This document shows positions 38,929 to 48,091 of a stretch of 64,000 nucleotides of DNA, in pieces. Position numbers and translations under genes: made by a program. This stretch comes from Fulvivirga sp. M361 (lineage in GTDB: Bacteria > Bacteroidota > Bacteroidia > Cytophagales > Cyclobacteriaceae), in assembly GCF_007097395.1 (NCBI RefSeq), contig NZ_VKDC01000011.1:62001-126000 (forward strand), written 5' to 3'. Below the pieces are notes generated by a model that was not told the DNA's origin, made no database searches, and saw only the letters and a program-made list of their open reading frames with translations. Numbering within the stretch: the first letter of the stretch is position 1; each line of letters starts with the position of its first letter.

Positions 38929-39475
38929 ATTTTTCAAATTTATCAATCCCTAAAAGCTGCAATTTTTCCTTGAGCATTACCTTGGCCCTACTCAATTGAG
39001 ATTTTGAAGTGTTTTCAGTAATATCAAGCATTAGCGCAATTTCGCGATGTTTGTACCCCTCAATTACATAGAGGTTAAATACCATGCGATACCTGTCAGG
39101 GAGCTCATTGATCAACTCTAATAGCGTACTATTATCCAGTTGTGCTACAATGTCACTTTCCTTTTCAGTAAAATTTTCCACAGTATCTACGCCCAGATAG
39201 TCATGGTGGCGCTTATTCCTGTGATAGTAGTTGATAGAGGTATTAATAGAGGTCCGAATCATCCACCTTTCCAAATAGAGGTATTCTTCTACACTGCTGA
39301 TGCCCTTAAAGATTTTTACAAAAGCCTCCTGAAAAACATCTTCTGCTTCCTCCCTGTTGGCAGTGTACCTTCTGCATATTCCCATTATGCGTGCTCTGTA
39401 TAGATCAAATAACATTTTTTGGGCCCGTCGGTCATTTTTTCTACATTTTTCAAAAATCCGATACAAATCCTTCAT
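38921..39475 (-). CDS. ECF RNA polymerase sigma factor
   Basis: A 184-aa ECF sigma factor. Region 2 is visible as AQKMLFDLYRARIMGICRRYTANREEAEDVFQEAFVKIF, region 4 as LPDRYRMVFNLYVIEGYKHREIALMLDITENTSKSQLSRAKVMLKEKL. It differs from the FecR-paired factors at 1-417 and 30305-30931 and resembles housekeeping-type Bacteroidota ECF factors that pair with small membrane anti-sigmas. Its 3' end overlaps the gene for the membrane/barrel protein, which supports a sigma/anti-sigma pair. Confidence 0.93.
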   Translation of the reverse strand: MKDLYRIFEKCRKNDRRAQKMLFDLYRARIMGICRRYTANREEAEDVFQEAFVKIFKGISSVEEYLYLERWMIRTSINTSINYYHRNKRHHDYLGVDTVENFTEKESDIVAQLDNSTLLELINELPDRYRMVFNLYVIEGYKHREIALMLDITENTSKSQLSRAKVMLKEKLQLLGIDKFEKYG

Positions 39476-39482
39476 AACAACA

Positions 39483-39516
39483 GTGTGTCACCCCTCTCAC
39501 AGGAAGGATGACACAC
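39483..39516 (-). promoter_or_regulatory. Stem-loop in the leader of the ECF sigma gene
   Basis: GTGTGTCA (39483-39490) pairs exactly with TGACACAC (39509-39516) around an 18-nt loop that holds a further CCT/AGG pairing. It lies 8 bp upstream of the sigma start and 25 bp after the stop of the repeat lipoprotein. With no T-run it is more likely a leader structure or a processing site than a terminator. Confidence 0.35.
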
Positions 39517-39541
39517 AGTTAAAAGCCTGTTGATCAATTTA

Positions 39542-41146
39542 TCATTGTATTGTGATATCCACTACTGCTTCATCACAGAACAGTACGCCATCAATTTCTT
39601 CACATATACGGTAAACCAGTGTATCTTTTGTTTCCTGTGTACCGATCGCAGGTGAATACCACAAAAGTTTATCGTCCATCCATGCCTGACCATGCTTAAC
39701 ATTCGTGACAATTGATATGTCGGCATTAGAGAGATTCGTGAATTGGTCATTATCCATTACTCCGAACGTATAGGTATCTCTTTGCCCTAGAACTAACAGG
39801 TTATAGGCATCATTTATTCCCTGCACCAGGTCAGATTGCGCAGCTTTAAAGTTAAAGGTGACCGTTGCTATATCGCAATTCTGATTTTTACAAACCTCAT
39901 ATGTCATAGAATCACTGTACGGACCTTTGGTCGCATCATAAAAATAATATAGTTTATTTTGTAAAATGTCGGCTGGTCCAAACTTGGCCGCTTCGATGAT
40001 CCTTACAATATCAGGTTCAGAATCACCAAGGCAGAGCAAATCATTCACTAAAATATCGACTTCGAGATCCCCCCAAGGATCAGTAGCTGATGGTGCAAGA
40101 GGCAAATAGTAATTATATACATCATCCTTGGCCTCAAACTCACATTGTGATGAAGTAAAATTAAAGGTAACCTTTGCCCTGTCGCAGTCCTGATCTTTAC
40201 AAACCTGATAAACCAGGGAATCACTGTATGTACCTTTACTCAAATTTGGCCAATAAACCAATCTATTCCCTTGCTGGATAGCTGCATCTCCAAACTTGGT
40301 GGTTTCAACAATACTGACCGCATCGGGTGCAGAACCATTGAGGCAAAGAATATCATTCACTAAAATGTCAACTTCCAATGCTGTCTGACCATCAAGAGGT
40401 AACGTGTAATTATAAACATCGTCTTTAGCTTCAAACTCACAAGCGGGTGCTTCCACGGCAATATTAACAATACCGTAAGAACCGCTGTCAGGTTCATTGA
40501 CACGATTGACTTTATATACAAGGGTGGCAAATTCAAACCCCGATCCAGGGAAAAATCGAAGTTTTTTATCTTTTATATCCGCCTCTTCCCCAACACCAGG
40601 TGTTTTAACAATAGAAACTTCCAGGTCAGCAAGGGATACATTACACAGAATGTCATTAGCAAGTACATCCACAGTGACCATCTGCCCGTTCGTTAGAACA
40701 GCATTGTCTTCCAGCGCAAAAATAGCACACGGGAAGTCACTTTTATCCTGGGAAACAACGATGTCAATAGTACCGGATTTGATCACCTTATCATCCGTAT
40801 CTATAACATCAAAGCCTACCGCATCTTTGCCTTCTAAAAAGTCCTCATCCGGTTTATAGCTGAACAGGTTATTTTCAACATTTTTAAATTCACCGTTATC
40901 AGGTTCATCTGTAATCTTCACAGATACAGTTTCCTGCGTTTTCACAATTCTGTTAAAATCAATGACAGATGAGCTATTAGCAAGTACCTTGATGTCTCCT
41001 GAAGATAGCTCCACGCCATTATCTGAGCTTAAAGCATCTTCTTCAAACGTATCGCACCCATAAACGGAGATCAGAACGATAAGTATGATAAAAAGAAAGC
41101 TGTACTTAAGCGAGTTTTTAAAATTTGGGTTTTTAATAGTTTTCAT
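39542..41146 (-). CDS. Lipoprotein of tandem cadherin-like/Big_9 repeats
   Basis: A 534-aa lipoprotein. ATG 41146 is chosen because it gives a signal with lipobox ISVYGC (Cys31); the frame extends 47 codons upstream without a signal. The mature part holds about four to five repeats of roughly 90-100 residues of the bacterial cadherin-like 'V-D-(V/I)-L-x-ND' type, seen in VDVLANDILC, VDILVNDILC, VDILVNDLLC and FGVMDNDQFT. Two of them start with nearly identical CEFEAKDDVYNY segments, which suggests recent duplication. Such repeats bind calcium or form rod-like surface stalks. It is 190 bp downstream of the injection-system operon and in the same direction, but the gap and its own signal suggest a separate function. 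Confidence 0.8.
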   Translation of the reverse strand: MKTIKNPNFKNSLKYSFLFIILIVLISVYGCDTFEEDALSSDNGVELSSGDIKVLANSSSVIDFNRIVKTQETVSVKITDEPDNGEFKNVENNLFSYKPDEDFLEGKDAVGFDVIDTDDKVIKSGTIDIVVSQDKSDFPCAIFALEDNAVLTNGQMVTVDVLANDILCNVSLADLEVSIVKTPGVGEEADIKDKKLRFFPGSGFEFATLVYKVNRVNEPDSGSYGIVNIAVEAPACEFEAKDDVYNYTLPLDGQTALEVDILVNDILCLNGSAPDAVSIVETTKFGDAAIQQGNRLVYWPNLSKGTYSDSLVYQVCKDQDCDRAKVTFNFTSSQCEFEAKDDVYNYYLPLAPSATDPWGDLEVDILVNDLLCLGDSEPDIVRIIEAAKFGPADILQNKLYYFYDATKGPYSDSMTYEVCKNQNCDIATVTFNFKAAQSDLVQGINDAYNLLVLGQRDTYTFGVMDNDQFTNLSNADISIVTNVKHGQAWMDDKLLWYSPAIGTQETKDTLVYRICEEIDGVLFCDEAVVDITIQ

Positions 41147-41336
41147 GATGGGATTAAAATTAGTTTGGGGTTTCAAATAGCCTTGACAGCCCTCCCTGAA
41201 AAACGGTTGCACCCTTAGGCAAGATTTTTCTTTTTTTACGAAAACATAATAGTTTGATGCATAGGTTTTCACCACAGAAAACGGCAAATGTTCCTTTAAC
41301 TTACGGCATAGTTCCCTAAAGGGTTTGGCAAAAAGC

Positions 41337-44069
41337 CTACCTCCAGTCCACGTGAATAGCCTTTTTCATCCAGGGCAATCTGATGAGTTTAAAGGACCAT
41401 GGAATTTTATCCAGCAACATGTCATAGGCGCGTTCTTCCACTTTTATCGACCAGGCCTGTTCACTCTGACGCAAACGACCGTCTCGTATTAAAAAGGAGC
41501 CCCTGAAATTGGAAATACTTGAGCTTTTGATAACATCCCAATTCTGTATGGCACCCTGAAGCAAACCCTCACTGGTTTCAATCTCTTCTTTCGTAAGTAA
41601 AATGTCTTTTTCTACCGGGACAGCAAACGGCATACCACACATCAGCTTGTTCAGTGTCATTTCATACTCCTTGCCTTCCTGCTGACCATACACCAAAAAA
41701 TGCAGTAAATGGACCGCACGCTGCACACTATATTCATCTTTAAAACCCTTGCGATCGTCTGACAAAAGATTCAACAGTTTAAAATAACGACTTAAAAAGG
41801 GATATAAAATGACCAGTCCGGCATTCTTAATATAAAGTGGTTCGCGAGATATTTTTTCATCGGTTGTTTCCAGGCCATCGGCAAAAGTACTTCCAACTTC
41901 TTCCGGCTTTTCAGTACTAGTGAGAGAAGGGGATCCATCCACCAGTTTAATAATGGCCTCCTCCAGTTCGATTTCAATGTCTTTGAAAATCAGAGTTAGA
42001 TCAGCAGAAGGAAGCGTTTCGAAAAAACCCTTACTCTCGGCAGAAAACGTTCGAATGAACGACTCTACCAGCTCGTTAAGGCTAAAAGTCACTATCTGCT
42101 CTATCTCTTTATTGATTAGCCATTGGCGTATGAAATAAATAGTGTCATCAGCTCGCCGGGTCATTTCATCTAAGCTTATTCTACCTATTTGCCGTACCTT
42201 ATCATTGATCACTACTGTCCTGAATGCCTGTATCCTGGAAAGAACATCGGCTTTCGTTTTTTCTGAGAATTCACGATTAATCCTCATTACCAGCCGAACC
42301 ATCTGCCCAGGGGTTAAGTCTTTTACAATCTGTTCCAGGCGCTGCGGAAACTGTTCTGCAAACTGTACTGTGTATTCTTCTATTGACGGTATATGCTCCA
42401 CAGGGTATATCCCAAAAACAAAGAAATGACGTAGTACAAAATCATCATACACAAGGTTGAGGTTAGCCTTATCCACCGAATCAGCAGTGCCTGCTTGCTT
42501 TTTTAAAGTTGTAAGGACTTTTGAGAGATTAGAGGTACCACGAGCAGTCTGGATGGCTTGCTCTATAAAAGCGGTGGGTAGGGAAAGCTTTTTACTTAGT
42601 ACATCTAAAAACTGTTTAACCAATTCTTCTACTTTGATTGTATCGGCTCTACCATGCTGCCTTTCTTTTTTTATCAGTCCATCCAGTACTATTTCAAAAA
42701 TAACCGGTTTTAAAGTAGAGACAGAAATATGGCGCCAATACTCCTCTTCTACCAGGACCATCATTTCTTCTACTATTTGTTTAAATGAGGTAAGACGGGT
42801 GGGTGCCTGAGATTTTACCACGGCCCAAACATCTGCTTCTGTCAGTTTTTCTATCCATTGTAACTTCCTGGATCTGACAGACCAGTCTGAGAATAAATCT
42901 TGCAATGAAACCTCCCCCACCGACAGGCTAAGTAATACCTGATCTGCCAGCGTTTCCTTATCCTTTTCTAATGATCTTTCTCCTGTCAGGTCCGATTCTG
43001 ATCGTTTTTCAAGTTCAATTTGCTTATCAGATACTTCAGGCTCTGACAGGCTTCCAGTGTCCGCTTCATATTGTAACTTCTCTTCATCACTTTCCGAATC
43101 CGTTTGATATAGTTCGGCAGATTGGTTTTCAGGTGCTTGTTTCTGATCCTCAGAAACTGATCTTTTAGTTGTTTTTAACTGTTCATACTGTTCCTCGATG
43201 TAAGTAGCAATAATACTGGTACGCGATGCAATCAATGCTTCCTGTAATTCAGTATGTACTATGCTCATTAAAGTAACATGGTCTATAGACTCTCTTTGAC
43301 TTACTACGGTAAAGAACTTTAGTAGCAATTCTTCCGAACGTAAAACCAGCTTTTTCTCTGCAATTACGAGTTTGATAGTTTCTTTCCAGAATATCTTTTC
43401 CAGATACTGAGAGGTAGAGGTATATTTTTTAATAGGCCGAAGACGATAGAGCTGTTTAATTTCTTTCACCAAGGGTCTGACAATCGCTATAGCACTTGTT
43501 GAATGGTAATTTATGAGGGTAAGAAGGTCTTCTGTTCCAAGTTGCGCGATCAACCGATGTAACATCACAGGTTGTTCAACTGATTCTAAAAGTATATCCC
43601 GGGTTATTTGCGGGTCTTCCATATGGATTTCTTCGAAGCTTTCTATTAGTGAAAAGGAAGGTGCATGAAACACTTCAGGGGCCCACCATGGTAATATCCC
43701 AGTAGTAAGAAATGTCTTGATCAATTCTTTTTTCGACTGAATTGGTGAGACAACCTCTACTTCGGCCTGATCACCAGTCTCTACCTGTTCGATGGTTCTC
43801 AACAAGTATTCCTGTAATTTGACTCTCAGGTTATATTCTAATTCAGACTCTATACGAACCAGGTCCAATTCACCCAGGTCAAGTTCTATGCCTGGTATCC
43901 TTATTACTACTTCTTCAGGACATACATCGTCAAATACGCGCTCTACAATATCTATCAGGCGTAATTTGATAACCTGCATTAAACGCTCCTGAACCTCCCT
44001 GGCACTTTCTTCTTTAAGAAGCTTAACTTCAAAACGATAATTACCTATATGGTGCGCGGTGTCTTCCAT
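41337..44069 (-). CDS. eCIS tape-measure protein (CIS_TMP, Afp14-like)
   Basis: A 910-aa protein whose N-terminus (HHIGNYRFEVKLLKEESAREVQERL then IRIPGIELDLGELDL) carries the pattern of the contractile-injection-system tape-measure family. Helical blocks follow, with PWWAPEVFHAPS around 125-140, which is typical of this family and recurs in a later shorter form (FFVFGIYPVEHIPSIEEYT). A strongly acidic, Ser/Glu-rich linker lies at about 305-375. The C-terminal part (GLVILYPFLSRYFKLLNLL, VHLLHFLVYGQQE) is the conserved end of the family. In Afp it sets tube length. It is the last gene of the operon; in many related loci an AAA+ ATPase gene lies nearby, but none is seen here. Confidence 0.9.
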   Translation of the reverse strand: MEDTAHHIGNYRFEVKLLKEESAREVQERLMQVIKLRLIDIVERVFDDVCPEEVVIRIPGIELDLGELDLVRIESELEYNLRVKLQEYLLRTIEQVETGDQAEVEVVSPIQSKKELIKTFLTTGILPWWAPEVFHAPSFSLIESFEEIHMEDPQITRDILLESVEQPVMLHRLIAQLGTEDLLTLINYHSTSAIAIVRPLVKEIKQLYRLRPIKKYTSTSQYLEKIFWKETIKLVIAEKKLVLRSEELLLKFFTVVSQRESIDHVTLMSIVHTELQEALIASRTSIIATYIEEQYEQLKTTKRSVSEDQKQAPENQSAELYQTDSESDEEKLQYEADTGSLSEPEVSDKQIELEKRSESDLTGERSLEKDKETLADQVLLSLSVGEVSLQDLFSDWSVRSRKLQWIEKLTEADVWAVVKSQAPTRLTSFKQIVEEMMVLVEEEYWRHISVSTLKPVIFEIVLDGLIKKERQHGRADTIKVEELVKQFLDVLSKKLSLPTAFIEQAIQTARGTSNLSKVLTTLKKQAGTADSVDKANLNLVYDDFVLRHFFVFGIYPVEHIPSIEEYTVQFAEQFPQRLEQIVKDLTPGQMVRLVMRINREFSEKTKADVLSRIQAFRTVVINDKVRQIGRISLDEMTRRADDTIYFIRQWLINKEIEQIVTFSLNELVESFIRTFSAESKGFFETLPSADLTLIFKDIEIELEEAIIKLVDGSPSLTSTEKPEEVGSTFADGLETTDEKISREPLYIKNAGLVILYPFLSRYFKLLNLLSDDRKGFKDEYSVQRAVHLLHFLVYGQQEGKEYEMTLNKLMCGMPFAVPVEKDILLTKEEIETSEGLLQGAIQNWDVIKSSSISNFRGSFLIRDGRLRQSEQAWSIKVEERAYDMLLDKIPWSFKLIRLPWMKKAIHVDWR

Positions 44070-44168
44070 GAATAATGATAAGTGGAAGATAGGAATGAAG
44101 CAGGTTTAAACAAACTGCACTAATCTTTATCAGACATTTCAAAATAATTGAAACGTGCCATACTATTC

Positions 44169-47069
44169 TCACTCTGTTACCGCCACATGATCAGTGTCCT
44201 GTCTAAGGTCTACTATAAATCGGGTCAAATCATCAGTAACCTGACCTAATCGCTCTTTTTCCTGTACATCCGCCGTACGCTTCACGTCGAGCCATGAATA
44301 ATACCGGGATTCAAATTCTCCCATCTGATCTATCTCAAGCCAGTATATTTTTGATGCAACGCTGGCAGATTGATGCTGAAAGATGATCTCCTCTACAATG
44401 GATCTGAATTCCGGGTTATTGAATCGCGCGGTCCATGCAGGAAAGATCATAGAGATACGATAGGTATAAAAGTCTTCTGGTACTAACGGGCCATCTTCTG
44501 TATTACGGATATAAAATCCAAGCTTTTTCTCATAGGGAGTAACTACATCTGCATCTGACAAAAAATTGAATAATTTTTCTAAACGTTCATGGGTTTTTTC
44601 AACAGAAGCTCTTGCATCTACACTTACCATCTCAATGGATTTATCTGGCGTTTTGAAATGTATCTCAAAATCTTTTGAGTTGGTGATCTCTACGGAATAG
44701 TTGTCATATGAACTCAGATGTGGCTTAAGTTGGCCCATAATAATCAGCCGCTCGTCATACGTGTAGAGTTTAGCGCTTCGCAGTACATAATTGCCCCATT
44801 CATCCAGCAGGTACAGGCCAAATTTCTGATCCATCACGTTGGGACGCAATAATACATGCTCTACCAAATGCAGCCCTTCACTACCCAGGTTCATATCTCT
44901 AAGGAACCTTGTGAGTACTATAGCAGCCGCAGCTGCATCATTCGAAGATCCATAAGTAGCTATTTTCTTCCATTGAGCATCGGACCGACCTTTGAAGATC
45001 AATAACACCTGTTTTTCACCGGGAAGTCTGCCTACCTGATAATGCTCAATGTCAAGACCTGTTCTTAGAAAAGTTTCCGTCAGTTTTTTTTCAGAAAATA
45101 TGTCAGCTTTTTGGAGTAGTTCATCCTGCTGATTTTGACTGTAGTTAGTGAGCCCTACTTCTTCCTCATCTATGAAGTCAAAATTTTTCTCTACAATATC
45201 ATCTTCCAGAAACAGGTCTTTCTCCTTTTCCGGATCATGTCCTACCGTTTTTCTTTTTCCGGACCTCTTATCTGCCAGAAGTGTTATACCTCTTGCTTCA
45301 AAATGCTCCAGAAAAGAGTTTTTCACATAGCCTCTATGTCCATTTTCCTCATTTAATGAATACGAGCTTAGCCCCAGAAGCACGATCAATTTGGCTTCCA
45401 GCCCTGAAATGTTGCCGGGATCAGAGGGTAGTTTCATGTAGTTAAACCCCCTGGTACGATTCTTATTGATGAAGGGTAAAAATTCCAGGAATTTAGTTTT
45501 ATTCTTTATGAGATACTTCTGAAAATCATCATCACTAAAATAGTAATTGAACTGCAAAAGTGAGTTTTGCGAAAATTCCTCACCGTGTACCGCCAGTAAG
45601 TAATCTAAAAATCTATTTCTTCTATCATTAAAATCATCACTTATTTCTACTAATTGCGGCAATCCCTCTTTGTAGCTAAGCGAAATTTTCCGGCTATTCC
45701 CGTCTTTATCGGAAAGCTGTTCCTTTTTCTGCTCTTTGAAGAGTTTTTCTGCTTCCGGAACACTGCTCAGGTATTGGTAAAAGTAGGTTTTATAAATGTC
45801 GCTTTTAATTGCCAGCAGTTTTTTGCTATTAGAAAGTTGCGCCAGGTAGTTCGCCAATATCTGCTCAAAAAGCATAAGATATCCCTTTAACTGTAGCGCC
45901 TGAGACTGTCTTTTTAAACCGGGTGAGTTGGGTACTCCCCCTTCTCCAATACCATAATTAACAGGAAACTGGTTTTGAATTGAAAAATATTCTTCAACTT
46001 TCAGTTTTTTCCCCCTGGGCACCTCAATATTCTCCTCATTCAAACGATATACTCTGCGGTTAACGGACTTCATTTCGTTCAACGATCTTGTAACGATTTT
46101 TTGATCCATCAAAGAATAATTTACACCCGCTTTGAGAAAGCTAATGGTGTGCTGATCCTGACTATCAAAGCTCTCCACTACCAGCTTAGGTAGCTGATGT
46201 TCCTTAATATCTATTTGGTTCTCATATTCCTGATCACCTACACTGAGTTTGAGGTTTTTAACACTTGAAACACCTTCCACCTGCATAATGATCTTCATTA
46301 TCTCAGAAATGAGGATCTTGTCAGGTTTTGGTGGAAGCTCCTCGGTTTTCACGAAGCCATGTCTGAGCAAAGGACCATTAAATATATCCTGAAGTTCATA
46401 GCCGCTGCTTAGCAATTCATCCATAGAGTAAAATCGCATTTCCGGACATAGATATTCATCTACCTGAAAAAGTATTTGTGCCAATAACTTTTCCGGGGTT
46501 ATTGTCCCGTCAATATCTACTTCGGCATGGATGGCAACAGGAAGGGGCTCCAAAATCTTTATCTGTTCTATGTCCTCACAAGTATTACGGTTGTCATAAT
46601 AAACCTTTCGTGCTTTATTGAGGATCTCCTTTTGTTTTTTTTCATCCCGGATGTTTTCGTCTATATCCAGAAGTATTTTGTAGAGGCCATTAATGGAGTG
46701 GGTCTGCCGATCAGCAGGTATTAGCCAAACATTTTTTATCTCGAAAACAGAATCAAAAAGAAGTTTGCGATAATCACTAATAGTCAATGCATTACATGGG
46801 AGTATTTCATCAGGCCGGAAAAAGGAACTCTGATCGTTATCGTCATTATAAAGGTGGTCTTCAATATCAAAGTCTGTCCGATATGCCAGATCCGTAATCG
46901 CATAGCAAAGCTGTTCGAGGATGGTGACTCCCGGATCATGCTCATTGTAGTCTGTCCAAAAGGCCCCTGTTAGTTTTTGAAGAAGCTGGACTCCTTCAGC
47001 CCTAAGTTCATCATAGCGCATGGCCTGGTTATCGGACTGCTGCTCGCTGATATGTAAGGGTTGTTCCAT
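44169..47069 (-). CDS. eCIS baseplate protein (Afp12-like)
   Basis: A 966-aa structural protein. The N-terminal segment with FWTDYNEHDPGVTILEQLCYAITDLAYRT is the baseplate-wedge motif found in Afp11/Afp12-type proteins. The remainder is mixed alpha/beta with an internal KPDKILISEIMKIIMQVEGVSSVKNLKLSVG segment like that of baseplate J-related proteins. No signal peptide or membrane segment is present. By analogy with Afp, it should form the second wedge protein that links hub to sheath and fibre. It starts 54 bp after the 64-aa gene and ends 99 bp before the tape measure. Confidence 0.85.
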   Translation of the reverse strand: MEQPLHISEQQSDNQAMRYDELRAEGVQLLQKLTGAFWTDYNEHDPGVTILEQLCYAITDLAYRTDFDIEDHLYNDDNDQSSFFRPDEILPCNALTISDYRKLLFDSVFEIKNVWLIPADRQTHSINGLYKILLDIDENIRDEKKQKEILNKARKVYYDNRNTCEDIEQIKILEPLPVAIHAEVDIDGTITPEKLLAQILFQVDEYLCPEMRFYSMDELLSSGYELQDIFNGPLLRHGFVKTEELPPKPDKILISEIMKIIMQVEGVSSVKNLKLSVGDQEYENQIDIKEHQLPKLVVESFDSQDQHTISFLKAGVNYSLMDQKIVTRSLNEMKSVNRRVYRLNEENIEVPRGKKLKVEEYFSIQNQFPVNYGIGEGGVPNSPGLKRQSQALQLKGYLMLFEQILANYLAQLSNSKKLLAIKSDIYKTYFYQYLSSVPEAEKLFKEQKKEQLSDKDGNSRKISLSYKEGLPQLVEISDDFNDRRNRFLDYLLAVHGEEFSQNSLLQFNYYFSDDDFQKYLIKNKTKFLEFLPFINKNRTRGFNYMKLPSDPGNISGLEAKLIVLLGLSSYSLNEENGHRGYVKNSFLEHFEARGITLLADKRSGKRKTVGHDPEKEKDLFLEDDIVEKNFDFIDEEEVGLTNYSQNQQDELLQKADIFSEKKLTETFLRTGLDIEHYQVGRLPGEKQVLLIFKGRSDAQWKKIATYGSSNDAAAAAIVLTRFLRDMNLGSEGLHLVEHVLLRPNVMDQKFGLYLLDEWGNYVLRSAKLYTYDERLIIMGQLKPHLSSYDNYSVEITNSKDFEIHFKTPDKSIEMVSVDARASVEKTHERLEKLFNFLSDADVVTPYEKKLGFYIRNTEDGPLVPEDFYTYRISMIFPAWTARFNNPEFRSIVEEIIFQHQSASVASKIYWLEIDQMGEFESRYYSWLDVKRTADVQEKERLGQVTDDLTRFIVDLRQDTDHVAVTE

Positions 47070-47123
47070 AAAATTTCTTTGCGTTCGTTGGTTCTATTGA
47101 CTTCGGAATGTTTTAAAGGCATA

Positions 47124-47318
47124 TTATTGGTCCAGGAAGTTGTCGAGCTTATCACGTAAGTTTTTCTGATCACTTCCCGATCCATCTCGCAGTTGATGAT
47201 TGGCCTGTTCATTGAGCTTACCTATCAGCTCATATACTTCTTCAAAAGGCAGCTTACTAAGTCCTTTAAATATAAGGTTGCCTTCCTCTACGGTAACTGA
47301 TAACTGTATTTTTTTCAT
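47124..47318 (-). CDS. Small eCIS-operon protein, 64 aa, unknown
   Basis: A 64-aa acidic helical protein (MKKIQLSVTVEEGNLIFKGL, then LPFEEVYELIGKLNEQANHQ). It sits tightly in the operon, 11 bp after the fibre-like gene and 54 bp before the Afp12-like gene. No known fold is recognised. The N-terminus reads like a beta-hairpin and the middle like one amphipathic helix, which resembles small baseplate or chaperone proteins. A competing 80-aa frame on the same strand overlaps both it and the next gene and is not credible. Confidence 0.7.
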   Translation of the reverse strand: MKKIQLSVTVEEGNLIFKGLSKLPFEEVYELIGKLNEQANHQLRDGSGSDQKNLRDKLDNFLDQ

Positions 47319-47329
47319 CTGAATTTTTA

Positions 47330-48064
47330 TTATTGCTCAAAGCTGTCATCCATGAATTGGTCAAACCAAAGTTTCGAAATATAGTAGCGGATGTAATAGT
47401 TACCTCCATAACTACAGCGTGTGCTCATTTCAAGGTTATAATTATATGTATCTCCCGTCCAGCGTAATTTGATCATGTTACATCTCACGCCATAATACCC
47501 TTGTACTATTCTAATCTTGTTTCTCGACTTACCGAATGTGCTGATAGCATTAGCATGGATCAGGGCATATTTTCCTGTTTTCTTTTTACCCACACCGGCC
47601 ACAATTTCCAGGGCATGACATCCGTTCAGCTCTGTCAGGACCGGATGCCATTTGCCATCAGCCAATACCTTTCCGGTATAACCGGTACCTACGCGACCTG
47701 TCATGCCTACAGCTCCTTTTACATCCAGCTCATACTCCGGGTTCGTATTATTGACTCCTACCATCCCTTCTTTACGTAGGGTTACAATACTATCACCCAG
47801 GTGATTATTAATGTTTAAATTGGCATCACCACGATTAATATTAAAGCTCCAGGCCGGACTTTTATCTTCTATACTTTTATAAAAACTCATGAGTTTTTCT
47901 GACGTACCTATCGGAGATAGCATTAGGCCTTCTTCCAAATTTTTGGACATGCCATCATCCACTTTATTGATCATAGAATCTATGAGGTCATAAAAGTGTG
48001 ACTCGGCTGGAAGGTTACCTTTTTTAAAAAAGTTTTTTAGCGTATCTCTGTTTTGTAAAGGCAT
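47330..48064 (-). CDS. Short fibre- or adhesin-like eCIS protein
   Basis: A 244-aa protein. The N-terminal part (MPLQNRDTLKNFFKKGNLPA) is probably the baseplate attachment segment. The middle has a NTNPEYELDVKGAVG motif often found in tail-fibre and surface repeat proteins of Bacteroidota. The C-terminal 120 residues form a compact beta-rich domain with two to three cysteines, many Tyr and Asn residues and the pattern YGVRCNMIKLRWTGDTYNYN, a candidate receptor-binding tip. Its place between the Afp11-like and Afp12-like genes is the usual position for accessory baseplate or fibre genes. Afp13-type fibres are far longer, so the identity is an inference. Confidence 0.65.
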   Translation of the reverse strand: MPLQNRDTLKNFFKKGNLPAESHFYDLIDSMINKVDDGMSKNLEEGLMLSPIGTSEKLMSFYKSIEDKSPAWSFNINRGDANLNINNHLGDSIVTLRKEGMVGVNNTNPEYELDVKGAVGMTGRVGTGYTGKVLADGKWHPVLTELNGCHALEIVAGVGKKKTGKYALIHANAISTFGKSRNKIRIVQGYYGVRCNMIKLRWTGDTYNYNLEMSTRCSYGGNYYIRYYISKLWFDQFMDDSFEQ

Positions 48065-48091
48065 AAGAGTATCTGTATGGCAATTGTAATT

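Noticed and set aside
40497-40859. A 120-aa plus-strand frame opposite the cadherin-like lipoprotein.
   Set aside because: It is fully antisense to a well-supported repeat protein; its Ser/Thr-rich composition mirrors that gene.
46970-47212. An 80-aa minus-strand frame across the end of the 64-aa gene and the start of the Afp12-like gene.
   Set aside because: It overlaps two better-supported genes in another frame and shows no protein-like pattern.
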